Positions 46,960 to 55,659 of a DNA stretch of 64,000 nucleotides are shown here, one piece after another; position 1 is the stretch's first letter; every line of letters begins with the position of its first letter. The notes beneath the pieces were generated by a model. That model was not told the DNA's origin, ran no database searches, and saw only the letters and a program-made list of their open reading frames with translations. A program made the position numbers and the translations under genes. The stretch comes from Phyllobacterium zundukense (GTDB taxonomy: Bacteria > Pseudomonadota > Alphaproteobacteria > Rhizobiales > Rhizobiaceae): contig NZ_CP104973.1 in NCBI RefSeq assembly GCF_025452195.1, positions 1,550,001 to 1,614,000 of the forward strand, in the 5' to 3' direction.

Positions 46960-47073
46960 CGTCTCTCCCCGTATCCATCGAAATGCGTGCCGGCTGTAAG
47001 GTCTTCGTTCCCTACGAGATGTACGCCAGACAAATAATTTTACACAGAGGTTGCGTAAAAACTATTTGCGTCT

Positions 47074-47089
47074 AAATTGGTGCCAATTT
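47074..47089. promoter_or_regulatory. Dyad AAATTGG-TG-CCAATTT, candidate GntR operator
   Basis: Seven-base perfect arms (47074-47080 and 47083-47089) with a TTGG/CCAA core, close to the FadR-class GntR operator pattern. It lies between the divergent GntR and amidohydrolase genes, 35 bases before the latter's ATG. Confidence 0.55.
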
Positions 47090-47123
47090 TGGTTACTATC
47101 ATAAAAACAGCCAAGTGGGAATC

Positions 47124-48549
47124 ATGAGAAATTCGGGAGAAGTATGGGAAATCGTCGTGGCCAAGCGCGCTGCATTCTTTGAATTGAGCGATCGCGTTTG
47201 GGAGATGCCCGAGACGAACTACGAAGAATATCGCTCGTCAGACGAGCATGCACATCTGCTCGAGAAGGAAGGGTTTCGCGTCACCCGCGGCATCGCCAAT
47301 CTGCCGACCGCAGTGATGGGCGAAGCAGGAGAGGGCGGACCAATCATCGCCATTCTCGGCGAATTCGACGCGCTCCCCGGCCTCAGCCAGGTAGCTGGAC
47401 TGGCCGAAGAGCGGCCAATAGTCGAAGGCGGAAATGGCCATGGCTGTGGTCACAACCTTCTCGGGTCAGGATCGATGCTCGCAGCAGCTGCCGTCAAGGA
47501 CTATCTGGCAAAAAACGGACTGAGGGGACGCGTACGCTACTATGGCTGTCCCGCTGAAGAGGGTGGCTCGTCCAAGGGCTTCATGGTGCGTGCTGGCGTA
47601 TTCGACGACGTCGACATTGCCATTTCCTGGCATCCGGCAGCCTTTGCCGGCGTGAACAATCCAATCTCGCTTGCCTGCAACGAAATCAATTTCCATTTCA
47701 GCGGCCGTGCGTCGCACGCCTCGGCAACGCCGCATCTGGGACGCAGCGCCCTGGATGCTGTCGAGCTGATGAATGTCGGCGTGAACTACATGCGCGAACA
47801 TATTCCATCGAGCGCACGTATCCACTATGCCGTTACCGACACAGGTGGCTCTGCCCCGAATGTCGTTCAGGCCCGGGCAACTGTACGCTACCTGGTACGG
47901 GCACGTGACCTGCCCGAACTCAACAGCCTTGTGGCGCGGGTCAAGAAGGTCGCAGATGGTGCGGCATTGATGACCGAAACCACCGTACGCAGCCGCATTG
48001 TCAGTGGCGATGCCAATCTTGTCGGTAACACGCCGCTCGAAACCTTGATGCATGCGCAGCTGGAACGTCTTGGCCCGCCGGATTTCGACGAGGCCGACCA
48101 TGAGACTGCGCGGAAATTTCAGCAGACGTTCTCGCAAGAGGACATCCTATCCTCCTACAAGCGATTTAACGTGATGCCGAAGAAAGGCCAGGCGTTGTGC
48201 GACAGCATTTTCCCCCCCTGAGAGCGGTGATGGATCGATCGTCGGCTCGACAGATGTGGGAACGGTAAGCTGGGTTGTCCCGACAGTGCAGATGCGCGGC
48301 GCGACCTATGCCATTGGCACGCCGGGACATTCATGGCAGCTGGTTGCTCAAGGCAAGCTGCCTGCGGCGCACAAGGGCATGGAACATGCTGCGAAAGTGA
48401 TGGCCGCGACAGCCATCGACCTGCTTGCCAATCCGGATCTCATTGGGGCCGCCAAGGCCGACCATAGACAGCGTCTGGACGGAACGCCGTTCATCAACCC
48501 CATACCGGATGACGTCGAGCCGCCATTGCCGGAGAACACGGATGTCTGA
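47124..48549 (+). pseudogene. AbgB-like M20 amidohydrolase, frameshifted at 48212-48218
   Basis: The product resembles aminobenzoyl-glutamate hydrolase subunit B: I-A-I-L-G-E-F-D-A-L-P-G-L, GHGCGHNLLGSGSMLAA, GCPAEEGGSSKGFMVRAG, and GRASHASATPHLGRSALDA. It stops at 48221 after a C7 run. Reading with six C residues, FPPESGDGSIVGSTDVGTVSWVVPTVQMRG follows and continues to 48549, giving about 474 residues, the AbgB length. It overlaps the next gene by eight bases. The homopolymer location points to a sequencing error. Confidence 0.87.
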
Positions 48550-50218
48550 AACAGTTTTTGAACCGGACAAAGATCAACTGATGGAACACATTCGCGCGTT
48601 TTCGCGGAGAGTGAAATTGTCCGGTACGCCTGAAGAACTTGAAAGCTTCCGCTATCTGCAAGCGCAGATGGAAAGCTATGGCTACGATGTCCGGCTCATC
48701 CAGCACGATGCTTATATCAGTCTGCCGGGCAAGGCGCGGGTCATTGTGGATGGTCGCGTACTGCGCTGCATCACCCATTCGATGTCCGTTTCCACGCCCG
48801 GGGTTTCGGCTGAACTGGTTTACGTCGGCGAAGGCACAGCGGCGGAGTTCAGGGTCGCGGACGTTGCGGGGAAAGTCGTTCTCGTCGATGGTATAGCGAC
48901 CGAAGAGGTCGCTGCGCTTGCCAGCGCTGCCGGGGGGGTCGGCCAGCTTCATGTCAGTCCCAACGAACACCTCTACGAAATGTGTGTGTCGCCCGTGTGG
49001 GGCAGCCCTTCACAGCACACGCGTTCAAATCTCCCGTCCACCGTCATCTGTTCTGTGCCTAATGACGAAGGGGCGAAACTGCGTACACGCTGCGAGCGAG
49101 GGGAGACGGTCAATGTCTCCATGCAGGCCGAGGTGGATACAGGTTGGCGCAAAACGCCTCTGCTGGTCGCCGAGTTGAGTTCCTTGGCTGCCGAAGCAGG
49201 CGAACCTTTCGTGCTTTTCTCGGGCCATCATGACACATGGCACTACGGCGTCATGGATAATGGCGGCGCCAATGCGACAATGCTGGAGGCTGCGCGCCTG
49301 CTTGCCGCCCATCGTGGCGAATGGCGAAGGGGGCTGCGCATATGCTTCTGGTCGGGCCACTCACATGGGCGCTATTCGGGCTCGGCATGGTACGCGGACG
49401 AATACTGGACCGAATTGGAGCAGCGCTGCATCGCCCACGTCAACGTGGATTCGACCGGCGGCGAGGGGGCAAGCGTGCTCACCAATTCAGGCGTGGTCGA
49501 CGAGTTAAAGGCAGTGGCCTTCGCGGCAGTCGAAGCTTTCACCGGACAGCAACATGCCGGGCGGCGTCATGGTCGTTCAGCCGACCAGTCTTTCTGGGGC
49601 ATCGGCATTCCCTCGATGTTCGGAAGTCTCAGCCATCAGCCGCCCGGACCAGTCAAAATGCTGACGGCGCTCGGCTGGTGGTGGCATACCCCGCATGACA
49701 CGATCGAACACATTGATCCAAAGAACCTCGTCCGCGATACCGGGATCGTTATTCAGGTTCTGCGACAGCTGCTGACCTCTCGCATCCTGCCCTATGACTA
49801 TACGGCCTATGCGGATGCATTCGCTGAGGAAATTGCGCAAATCAAGCAGCAGCTCGGCGTCAGGCTGGACATCAGCTCCCTCGAAAATGGTGCATCAGCT
49901 CTCCGGAACAATGCGGCAAGTCTGCTTGCGGCGTCGAAGACTGCTACGGATGTGGATGCCTCGCGTATCAATGCTGCGCTTATGCGCGCATCGCGCCGGC
50001 TTGTCCCGCTCAACTATACGACCGGGGAGCGTTTCCATCACGATTCAGCGTTGCCGCATCCGGCCTGGCCATCATTGGAGGGGATCAGACAACTCGCGCG
50101 GCATCCGGAAGGTTCGACCGAGCTACCGTTTTATGCGGTGCACGCGCGTCAAACGCACAATCGCATTGCCCATGCCTTGATGGAAGCGAATGCGGAACTG
50201 GAGGCGGTGCTGATCTGA
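48542..50218 (+). CDS. M28-family peptidase-like protein
   Basis: The 558-residue protein has an M28 zinc-peptidase fold with an inserted PA-like domain (about 80-170). Zinc ligands are visible in LFSGHHDTWHYGVMDNGGANATMLEAAR. In the position of the usual catalytic Glu-Glu (F-x-x-E-E) it has CFWSGHSHGRYSGS, so the active site differs from classical aminopeptidases. No signal peptide is apparent. The start at 48542 overlaps the upstream gene by eight bases. The role is probably hydrolysis of a small amide or peptide taken up by the transporter that follows. Confidence 0.83.
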   Translation: MSETVFEPDKDQLMEHIRAFSRRVKLSGTPEELESFRYLQAQMESYGYDVRLIQHDAYISLPGKARVIVDGRVLRCITHSMSVSTPGVSAELVYVGEGTAAEFRVADVAGKVVLVDGIATEEVAALASAAGGVGQLHVSPNEHLYEMCVSPVWGSPSQHTRSNLPSTVICSVPNDEGAKLRTRCERGETVNVSMQAEVDTGWRKTPLLVAELSSLAAEAGEPFVLFSGHHDTWHYGVMDNGGANATMLEAARLLAAHRGEWRRGLRICFWSGHSHGRYSGSAWYADEYWTELEQRCIAHVNVDSTGGEGASVLTNSGVVDELKAVAFAAVEAFTGQQHAGRRHGRSADQSFWGIGIPSMFGSLSHQPPGPVKMLTALGWWWHTPHDTIEHIDPKNLVRDTGIVIQVLRQLLTSRILPYDYTAYADAFAEEIAQIKQQLGVRLDISSLENGASALRNNAASLLAASKTATDVDASRINAALMRASRRLVPLNYTTGERFHHDSALPHPAWPSLEGIRQLARHPEGSTELPFYAVHARQTHNRIAHALMEANAELEAVLI

Positions 50219-50247
50219 ACGCGGCCTGACAACAGTTCGCGAATAAT

Positions 50248-50263
50248 GAGGCCTTGCGGCCTC
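50248..50263 (+). terminator. Short hairpin upstream of binding-protein gene
   Basis: GAGGCC (50248-50253) pairs with GGCCTC (50258-50263) around TTGC, without a T-run. It precedes the ribosome site of the next gene and more likely stabilises or processes mRNA than terminates it. Confidence 0.4.
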
Positions 50264-50282
50264 CAAATAAAGGGGAATGAAC

Positions 50283-51134
50283 ATGAACAAGAAATTGCTT
50301 TTGGCTATCGTAGCCGCCGCTTTGTCATTCACGGGTACGGCGGCAAACGCCAAGGACTGGACCCATGTCAAAGTCGGGATCGAAGGTGCCTTTCCGCCCT
50401 GGAACATGATTGACTCCGGGGGCAAATTGTCAGGCTTCGATGTCGATCTGATCCAGGATCTGTGCACGCGCGCCAAGGTCGAATGCGAACTCATCACTGG
50501 CGAATGGACTAGCCTTATCCCCAGTCTGAACGCCGGGAAGTTCGATCTCGTCATGACGCTCGGCATCAACGAAAAACGCAAGCAGGTCGTCGACTTCACG
50601 GTTCCCTATGCGAGCGGCGTTGCCAGCTTCCTGACGTTGAAGGATGGAACGGTAACCGCGTTCCCCATGACGGGCGAACGCCTGAATCTGAATGACCATG
50701 CCAAGGCCGACTCCGTGATGGCCGAGATCGGCAAGGAGCTCAAGGGCAAGTCTGTCGGCGTTGTTGGCTCGACAAGCCAGGAACAGCTTATTCAATCCTA
50801 TTTTGGCAACACAGTTACGGTCCGGACCTACAAGAGTTCCCCCGAACGCGATCTCGACCTGAAGGCAGGCCGTATCGATGCGGGTTTCGACAGTGGCGTA
50901 TACGCAACCTCGATGTTGACCAAGCCAGGCAATGAGGATCTGCAGATGTCCGGCCCGCTTGTCAAAGGCGCCATGCTTGCAACGGAAGTGGCGCTTGGCA
51001 CGCGCAAGGGCGAGGCCGATCTTCGCGAAAAGTTCGATGCTGCGATCAAATCTGCTGCCGAGGCAGGCGTCATCAAGACGCTTTCAGAAAAGTGGAGCAA
51101 GCTCGATCTCACGCCTACATTCAGCGGAAATTGA
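50283..51134 (+). CDS. ABC transporter substrate-binding protein (opine/basic amino acid type), first of two
   Basis: Signal peptide MNKKLLLAIVAAALSFTGTAANA, then WTHVKVGIEGAFPPWNM, L-S-G-F-D-V-D-L-I-Q-D-L-C, L-N-A-G-K-F-D-L-V-M-T-L-G-I-N-E-K-R-K. The pattern with a Cys pair and the A-F-P-P-W-N segment is close to OccT/NocT and ArgT-type proteins. GGGGA lies eight bases before the second ATG, 50283, which is preferred over 50277. Confidence 0.9.
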   Translation: MNKKLLLAIVAAALSFTGTAANAKDWTHVKVGIEGAFPPWNMIDSGGKLSGFDVDLIQDLCTRAKVECELITGEWTSLIPSLNAGKFDLVMTLGINEKRKQVVDFTVPYASGVASFLTLKDGTVTAFPMTGERLNLNDHAKADSVMAEIGKELKGKSVGVVGSTSQEQLIQSYFGNTVTVRTYKSSPERDLDLKAGRIDAGFDSGVYATSMLTKPGNEDLQMSGPLVKGAMLATEVALGTRKGEADLREKFDAAIKSAAEAGVIKTLSEKWSKLDLTPTFSGN

Positions 51135-51163
51135 ACGCGCAGTTTCAAGAGAAGGGCACAGAT

Positions 51164-51208
51164 ATGCCGTTCAATCGGTTCTATGAATTCGGATCGTACT
51201 GGCCATGA
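51164..51208 (+). other. Mini-ORF coupled to the permease start
   Basis: An ATG at 51164 with GAAGGG seven bases upstream opens a 14-codon frame (MPFNRFYEFGSYWP) whose TGA overlaps the permease ATG as ATGA. The permease itself has no clear ribosome site. This could be a coupling leader peptide, or the true N-terminus of the permease if a base is missing. Confidence 0.4.
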
Positions 51209-51924
51209 ACCAGCCGGGCTTCCTTGACGTCATCAGCTTTGGACCGGGAGGGTGGGGTGCGGCCCTTCTCGCCGGAGCCTGGATGACGGTGCTCATCGCT
51301 ATATCCGGTTTTCTGATCGGTTCGATCATAGGCACATTCGGCGCTTGGGCAAAGATCTCCGGCGGCAGGACAATACGGGCTATCGCTGATGGATATACCA
51401 CTGTGCTGCGCGGCATTCCCGACCTTCTCGTCATCTATCTGTTCTATTTCGGCGGCAGTGCAGCGGTAACAGCGATCGGGCGTTTTTTCGGCTCGGAGGG
51501 GTTTATCGGCTTTCCGGGGTTTCTGGCCGGTGCATTGGCGGTCGGCATCACGTCGGGCGCCCAGCAGACAGAGGTGTTTCGCGGGGCATTCAAGGCCGTG
51601 CACCGGGGTGAAATAGAAGCGGCTGTCGCTTGCGGCATGTCGCGCGCTCTGCGCTTCCGGAGGATCATCGCACCATTGACGCTGCGTCACGCGCTGCCCG
51701 GTATGGGCAATGTCTGGCAGGTCGTGTTGAAGGAATCGGCCCTCGTGTCGATTACGGGCGTCGCTGAATTGCTGCGGCAGGCCCAGGTGGGCGCCGGATC
51801 GACTGGAATGCCCTTCAACTTCTATGTCGTGGCCGGCGCGATTTACCTGACGATCTCGACCTTCTCCGGTGCGCTGCTGCAATGGTCCGAGCGCTACTTT
51901 TCACGCGGTGTCAGGAGGAACTGA
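51205..51924 (+). CDS. Amino acid ABC transporter permease (HisQ/OccQ type)
   Basis: The 239-residue permease starts MNQPGFLDVISFGPGGWG, typical of HisQ/OccQ. It has VLRGIPDLLVIYLFYFGG and the EAA loop GEIEAAVACGMSRALRFRRIIAPLTLRHALPG. It is coupled with the next permease (stop and start overlap). No strong ribosome site precedes 51205; see the mini-ORF at 51164. Confidence 0.9.
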   Translation: MNQPGFLDVISFGPGGWGAALLAGAWMTVLIAISGFLIGSIIGTFGAWAKISGGRTIRAIADGYTTVLRGIPDLLVIYLFYFGGSAAVTAIGRFFGSEGFIGFPGFLAGALAVGITSGAQQTEVFRGAFKAVHRGEIEAAVACGMSRALRFRRIIAPLTLRHALPGMGNVWQVVLKESALVSITGVAELLRQAQVGAGSTGMPFNFYVVAGAIYLTISTFSGALLQWSERYFSRGVRRN

Positions 51925-52643
51925 TGGATTGGACATTTACGCTTGAAACGTTCATCAGCCTTGTCGCGGCTATTCCACTGACGCTGCAACTCGCTGCCAC
52001 GTCGATCCTGCTCGGCGCTTTTCTTGCCCTCGGTCTGGCATTGCTTCGGCTTTCCGGGATTCGCGTTCTGGACTGGTTTGCCCGGTTCTACGTATTCGTG
52101 TTTCGCGGCACGCCACTGCTGGTGCAAATATTCCTCATCTACTACGGGCTCAGCCAGTTTCCGGCGGTGCGCCATACGATTCTGTGGCCGATACTGCGCG
52201 AGCCCTACTGGTGCGCCGTCATTGCATTGACGCTCAATACTGCCGCCTATGCCAGCGAAATCATCCGCGGCGGCCTCTTGTCGGTTCCGCACGGCCAGAT
52301 AGAAGCTGCCCGAGCGTGCGGCATGCCACGCTTTATGGTTTTCCGGCGGATCGTCTTGCCTCTTGCTATCCGGCAGGCATTGCCTGGATATGGCAACGAG
52401 ATGATCTCCATGGTGAAAGCGACTTCGCTTGCCTCGATCATCACGCTGATGGAAGTCACCGGGGTCGCCGCGAAAATCATCTCGGAAACCTACCGCGCCA
52501 TCGAGGTCTTCATCGTCGCTGGCGTAATTTACCTGACCATCAATTTCCTGCTCACGCGGCTGGTGCATGTCGTCGAATACATGCTGAGCCCGCATCTTCG
52601 CGCGCCGCGCCTGCAGACCCCCGTTCAAGGAGAGAGCAAATGA
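51924..52643 (+). CDS. Amino acid ABC transporter permease (HisM/OccM type)
   Basis: The 239-residue second permease begins [21 protein letters not shown]. It has [18 protein letters not shown] and the EAA loop [32 protein letters not shown]. Start and stop overlap the neighbours (TGATG at 51922, ATGA at 52640). The longer frame from 51882 is inside the first permease. Confidence 0.93.
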   Translation: MDWTFTLETFISLVAAIPLTLQLAATSILLGAFLALGLALLRLSGIRVLDWFARFYVFVFRGTPLLVQIFLIYYGLSQFPAVRHTILWPILREPYWCAVIALTLNTAAYASEIIRGGLLSVPHGQIEAARACGMPRFMVFRRIVLPLAIRQALPGYGNEMISMVKATSLASIITLMEVTGVAAKIISETYRAIEVFIVAGVIYLTINFLLTRLVHVVEYMLSPHLRAPRLQTPVQGESK

Positions 52644-53422
52644 ACGCTCAAGCGCCTGCGATCACGCCATTGGCGCTCGACGTCAAGGATCTGCACAAGA
52701 GCTTCGGCAATGTCGAAGTACTGAAAGGGATTTCGCTCGGCGCCCGCGAGGGCGAGGTCGTCTCGATCCTTGGGTCTTCCGGTTCCGGCAAGTCGACCCT
52801 GCTGCGCTGCATCAATCTTCTCGAAGTGCCCGATTCCGGCGACGTAACAGTCGGCGACGAGACGATCCGCATGCAGCGCACGCGCGATGGCAAAAGCCGG
52901 CCGGCGGACCAGGCGCAGGTCGAACGCATTCGCTCACGGCTCGGCATGGTGTTTCAAAGCTTCAATCTGTGGTCGCACAAGACCATCCTCGAAAACGTCA
53001 TCGAAGCACCGATCCATGTGCAGAAGCGCCCGCGCAAAGAGTGCGTGGAAGAGGCTGAAGCGCTTCTTGCGAAAGTCGGTATCACTGAAAAGCGCGATCA
53101 CTATCCCTCGCATCTGTCGGGTGGTCAGCAGCAACGCGCTGCAATAGCGCGTGCTCTCGCCATGCGGCCGAAGGTGATGCTTTTCGACGAGCCCACCTCG
53201 GCGCTCGATCCGGAGCTCGTCGGCGAGGTTCTGCGCGTCATGCGCGGTCTGGCCGAAGAGGGCCGCACCATGCTGGTGGTCACCCACGAGATGGGCTTTG
53301 CCCGCGATGTCTCAAGCCGCGTTGTCTTCCTGCACAAGGGGCTCGTCGAGGAGGACGGCCGGCCGGAACATGTTTTCGTCAACTCGAAATCCGAACGATT
53401 CAAACAGTTCATCAAAGGCTGA
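52640..53422 (+). CDS. Amino acid ABC transporter ATP-binding protein (HisP/OccP type)
   Basis: The 260-residue ATPase has Walker [10 protein letters not shown], an extended loop with [17 protein letters not shown] typical of HisP/Occ[16 protein letters not shown], signature [15 protein letters not shown] and Walker [14 protein letters not shown]. The start overlaps the permease stop by four bases. It powers the importer built from 51205 and 51924. Confidence 0.94.
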   Translation: MNAQAPAITPLALDVKDLHKSFGNVEVLKGISLGAREGEVVSILGSSGSGKSTLLRCINLLEVPDSGDVTVGDETIRMQRTRDGKSRPADQAQVERIRSRLGMVFQSFNLWSHKTILENVIEAPIHVQKRPRKECVEEAEALLAKVGITEKRDHYPSHLSGGQQQRAAIARALAMRPKVMLFDEPTSALDPELVGEVLRVMRGLAEEGRTMLVVTHEMGFARDVSSRVVFLHKGLVEEDGRPEHVFVNSKSERFKQFIKG

Positions 53423-53433
53423 ACTCATCAGCC
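53417..53433 (+). terminator. Short hairpin at the ATPase gene end
   Basis: GGCTGA (53417-53422) pairs with TCAGCC (53428-53433) around ACTCA, including the stop codon of the ATPase gene. With no T-run it may be an intercistronic processing or stabilising hairpin before the second binding-protein gene. Confidence 0.35.
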
Positions 53434-53454
53434 GCAAAAGGGGAATACCTGGAA

Positions 53455-54309
53455 ATGAAATATGCAATTTTTACTTTGAAAGCCTTGCTGCTGTCGGCGT
53501 TGGTCTTTTCGTCGGCCGCCCAAGCAGAAAGCAAGAAATGGACGCAGATCACCATCGCCACGGAAGGCGCATTCAAGCCGTATAACTTTACCAAGCCCGA
53601 CGGAACACTCGACGGTTATGAGATCGAGCTTTCGAAATATCTTTGCGATCATATGAAAGTCGAGTGCAAGATCGTCGTCCAGGACTTCGACGGGATGATC
53701 CCGGCGCTCAATGCCGGTAAGTTCGACGCCATCATGTCGGGCATGTCGGCGACTGCGAAACGCGAGCAGATCATCGATTTCAGCCAGTCCTATGGTTCCA
53801 CCGGCCAGGCTTTTGCAACGTTGAAATCAAGCCCGTTGGCAGGCATGGAATTCAAGGGCGAAGTCTTCTCGCTGGCGTCCAATGAAGCAGGTGCCGTCAG
53901 CGCTTTGGAGAAACTGAAACCACTTTTGCAAGGCAAGACTATCGGCGTCCAGACAGCCTCGACAGGTGCGACCTTTGTCGAGAAATACTTGAAGGACATT
54001 GTCGAGGTTCGCGAATACAAGACCACCGAGCAACACGACCTTGATCTCGCCGCGGGCCGCGTCGATCTCGTCATGGCGTCCATGGCCTATCTCACGACAT
54101 CGGCCGCCAAGCCAGGCAATGAGGAGATGACTGTGGCCGGTCCGCGCTTTCAGGGTGGGTTCCTGGGCAAAGGCAGCTCGGTCGGTCTGCGCAAGAACGA
54201 ACCAGAACTCAAAGCGATGTTCGACAAGGCAATCGATGCAGCCAAGGCCGATGGCACGATCAAAACATTATCGCAGAAATGGTTTGGCTTCGACGTTACG
54301 CCACTCTGA
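53455..54309 (+). CDS. ABC transporter substrate-binding protein (opine/basic amino acid type), second of two
   Basis: Signal peptide MKYAIFTLKALLLSALVFSS with cleavage near AQA (23), then ITIATEGAFKPYNFTKPDGT, L-D-G-Y-E-I-E-L-S-K-Y-L-C, and K-F-D-A-I-M-S-G-M-S-A-T-A-K-R. It is clearly related to, but diverged from, the protein at 50283 (same Cys spacing, N-A-G-K-F-D motif, conserved K-P-G-N-E). Both should feed the same permease pair with different substrates or affinities. Confidence 0.9.
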   Translation: MKYAIFTLKALLLSALVFSSAAQAESKKWTQITIATEGAFKPYNFTKPDGTLDGYEIELSKYLCDHMKVECKIVVQDFDGMIPALNAGKFDAIMSGMSATAKREQIIDFSQSYGSTGQAFATLKSSPLAGMEFKGEVFSLASNEAGAVSALEKLKPLLQGKTIGVQTASTGATFVEKYLKDIVEVREYKTTEQHDLDLAAGRVDLVMASMAYLTTSAAKPGNEEMTVAGPRFQGGFLGKGSSVGLRKNEPELKAMFDKAIDAAKADGTIKTLSQKWFGFDVTPL

Positions 54310-54431
54310 TCGATTGATAGTGCCGGGCATTCAGGCGGATGTGTTTGTGCCCGGCCGTCCGACGATCAATATCGAGAGCGCCACATGTCGATGGTTGGAG
54401 GTCAGCGAGTAAAGCCATCGCCGTATAAACA

Positions 54432-54446
54432 TGACTTGATTTATCA
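54432..54446. promoter_or_regulatory. TGA-N9-TCA iron-responsive box (RirA type)
   Basis: TGA (54432-54434), nine bases, TCA (54444-54446), with the dyad extending one more base each side (ATGA/TCAT). This is the iron-responsive operator pattern of the rhizobial regulator RirA. It lies 69 bases before the siderophore-interacting protein gene. Confidence 0.55.
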
Positions 54447-54515
54447 TATTATTGCGATTAAAGCACCCGGTTATCGCACCTCGGCTTTTGGTGCAGTTCC
54501 TACACGGGGTTTGAG

Positions 54516-55622
54516 ATGCCGGAAATCCGCTTGAGTGCGACCGCGCGCGTGATTGTGTCAACACCGGATCACTATCTTGAGCGGCTGACGGATTACTTCT
54601 CCGAGCATGGCGATGTCTCGCTTGCCGCACGCAAAGGGCGCATTACTCTCCCGTTCGGCACGGCAATGATCGAGGCGGATAATGACAGCCTTTCGCTTCG
54701 CACGGAGGGCGAGGATGAAACTGGTCTTGCCTATATGAAATATGCCATCGCCAACCAGATGCTTGAGCTGGCGAGTGAGGAAAAGCCCAGGATCGTCTGG
54801 GTGGGCGACTGCGCTGCGGGCGGGCACCCGCCATTTTTCCGCGAGATGCGCTTTGTCAGCGCTACGAATATATCCCCGCACATGCGCCGTGTGACACTTC
54901 AGGGAGAGAGGCTGGCGCGTTTTGCGCGCGGAGGACTGCATGTCCATTTGCTGTTTCCGCCAAAGGGCGTTGAACGACCACAATGGCCAGTAACGGGGGA
55001 AGACGGGCGCCCGGTATGGCCTGAGGGCGAGCACAAGCTGGTCTCCCGCGTCTACACGATCCGCAATATCGACGCGGACGCCGGCAAAGTGGATATCGAC
55101 ATCGTCATTCACGAAGGGGAAGCAACGCCGGGTTCAGGTTGGGCCCTGAATGCCCGCAAAGGCGATCTGGTGGGTATGACAGGGCCGGGCGGCGGCGATG
55201 TGCCTGAGGCGGATTGGTATTTGCTGGCCGGAGATGAAACTGCACTTCCGGCAATCGGGCGCATACTGGCGCGGCTTCCAACGCTTGCAACGGCGGTCGT
55301 GCGTATCGAAGTGGACAATCCGCTCGACGAGCAGCTTCTGGCCTCTGCGGCCAATGTTGACCTTGTCTGGCTGCATCGCAATGGCCTGGAAGCAGGCACG
55401 ACGACGCTGTTGCAGGATGCTGTCGAAACGGTGCCGTTCCCGACTGACGGGCAACGCGTGTTCGCCTGGGCGGGCTGCGAATTTGCAGCGTTCAAGGATA
55501 TTCGCGGCTACTTGCGGAACGAGCGGAAGCTTGAACGGGAAAAACACCTTGTTGTGGCGTACTGGCGCCGCGGGTTTGATGGCGACAATGCCCGAAAAGA
55601 GCGAGAGAAAAAGGCTGGATAG
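54516..55622 (+). CDS. Siderophore-interacting protein with N-terminal DUF2218 domain (probable ferric reductase)
   Basis: Residues about 5-98 form a DUF2218 domain (A-T-A-R-V-I-V-S-T-P-D-H-Y-L-E-R-L, then F-G-T-A-M-I-E-A). Residues 110-235 form the FAD-binding domain, with H-L-L-F-P-P-K and SRVYTIRNID binding FAD. The C-terminal SIP domain has L-A-G-D-E-T-A-L-P-A-I and AWAGCEFAAFKDIRGYL. The family reduces Fe(III) in siderophores to release iron in the cytoplasm. It is followed by an AraC gene and a TonB receptor gene, and preceded by a RirA-type box. Confidence 0.92.
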   Translation: MPEIRLSATARVIVSTPDHYLERLTDYFSEHGDVSLAARKGRITLPFGTAMIEADNDSLSLRTEGEDETGLAYMKYAIANQMLELASEEKPRIVWVGDCAAGGHPPFFREMRFVSATNISPHMRRVTLQGERLARFARGGLHVHLLFPPKGVERPQWPVTGEDGRPVWPEGEHKLVSRVYTIRNIDADAGKVDIDIVIHEGEATPGSGWALNARKGDLVGMTGPGGGDVPEADWYLLAGDETALPAIGRILARLPTLATAVVRIEVDNPLDEQLLASAANVDLVWLHRNGLEAGTTTLLQDAVETVPFPTDGQRVFAWAGCEFAAFKDIRGYLRNERKLEREKHLVVAYWRRGFDGDNARKEREKKAG

Positions 55623-55659
55623 AAGCATGCTGGATTGAAGGCAGGCAAAGAGGCTAGAG

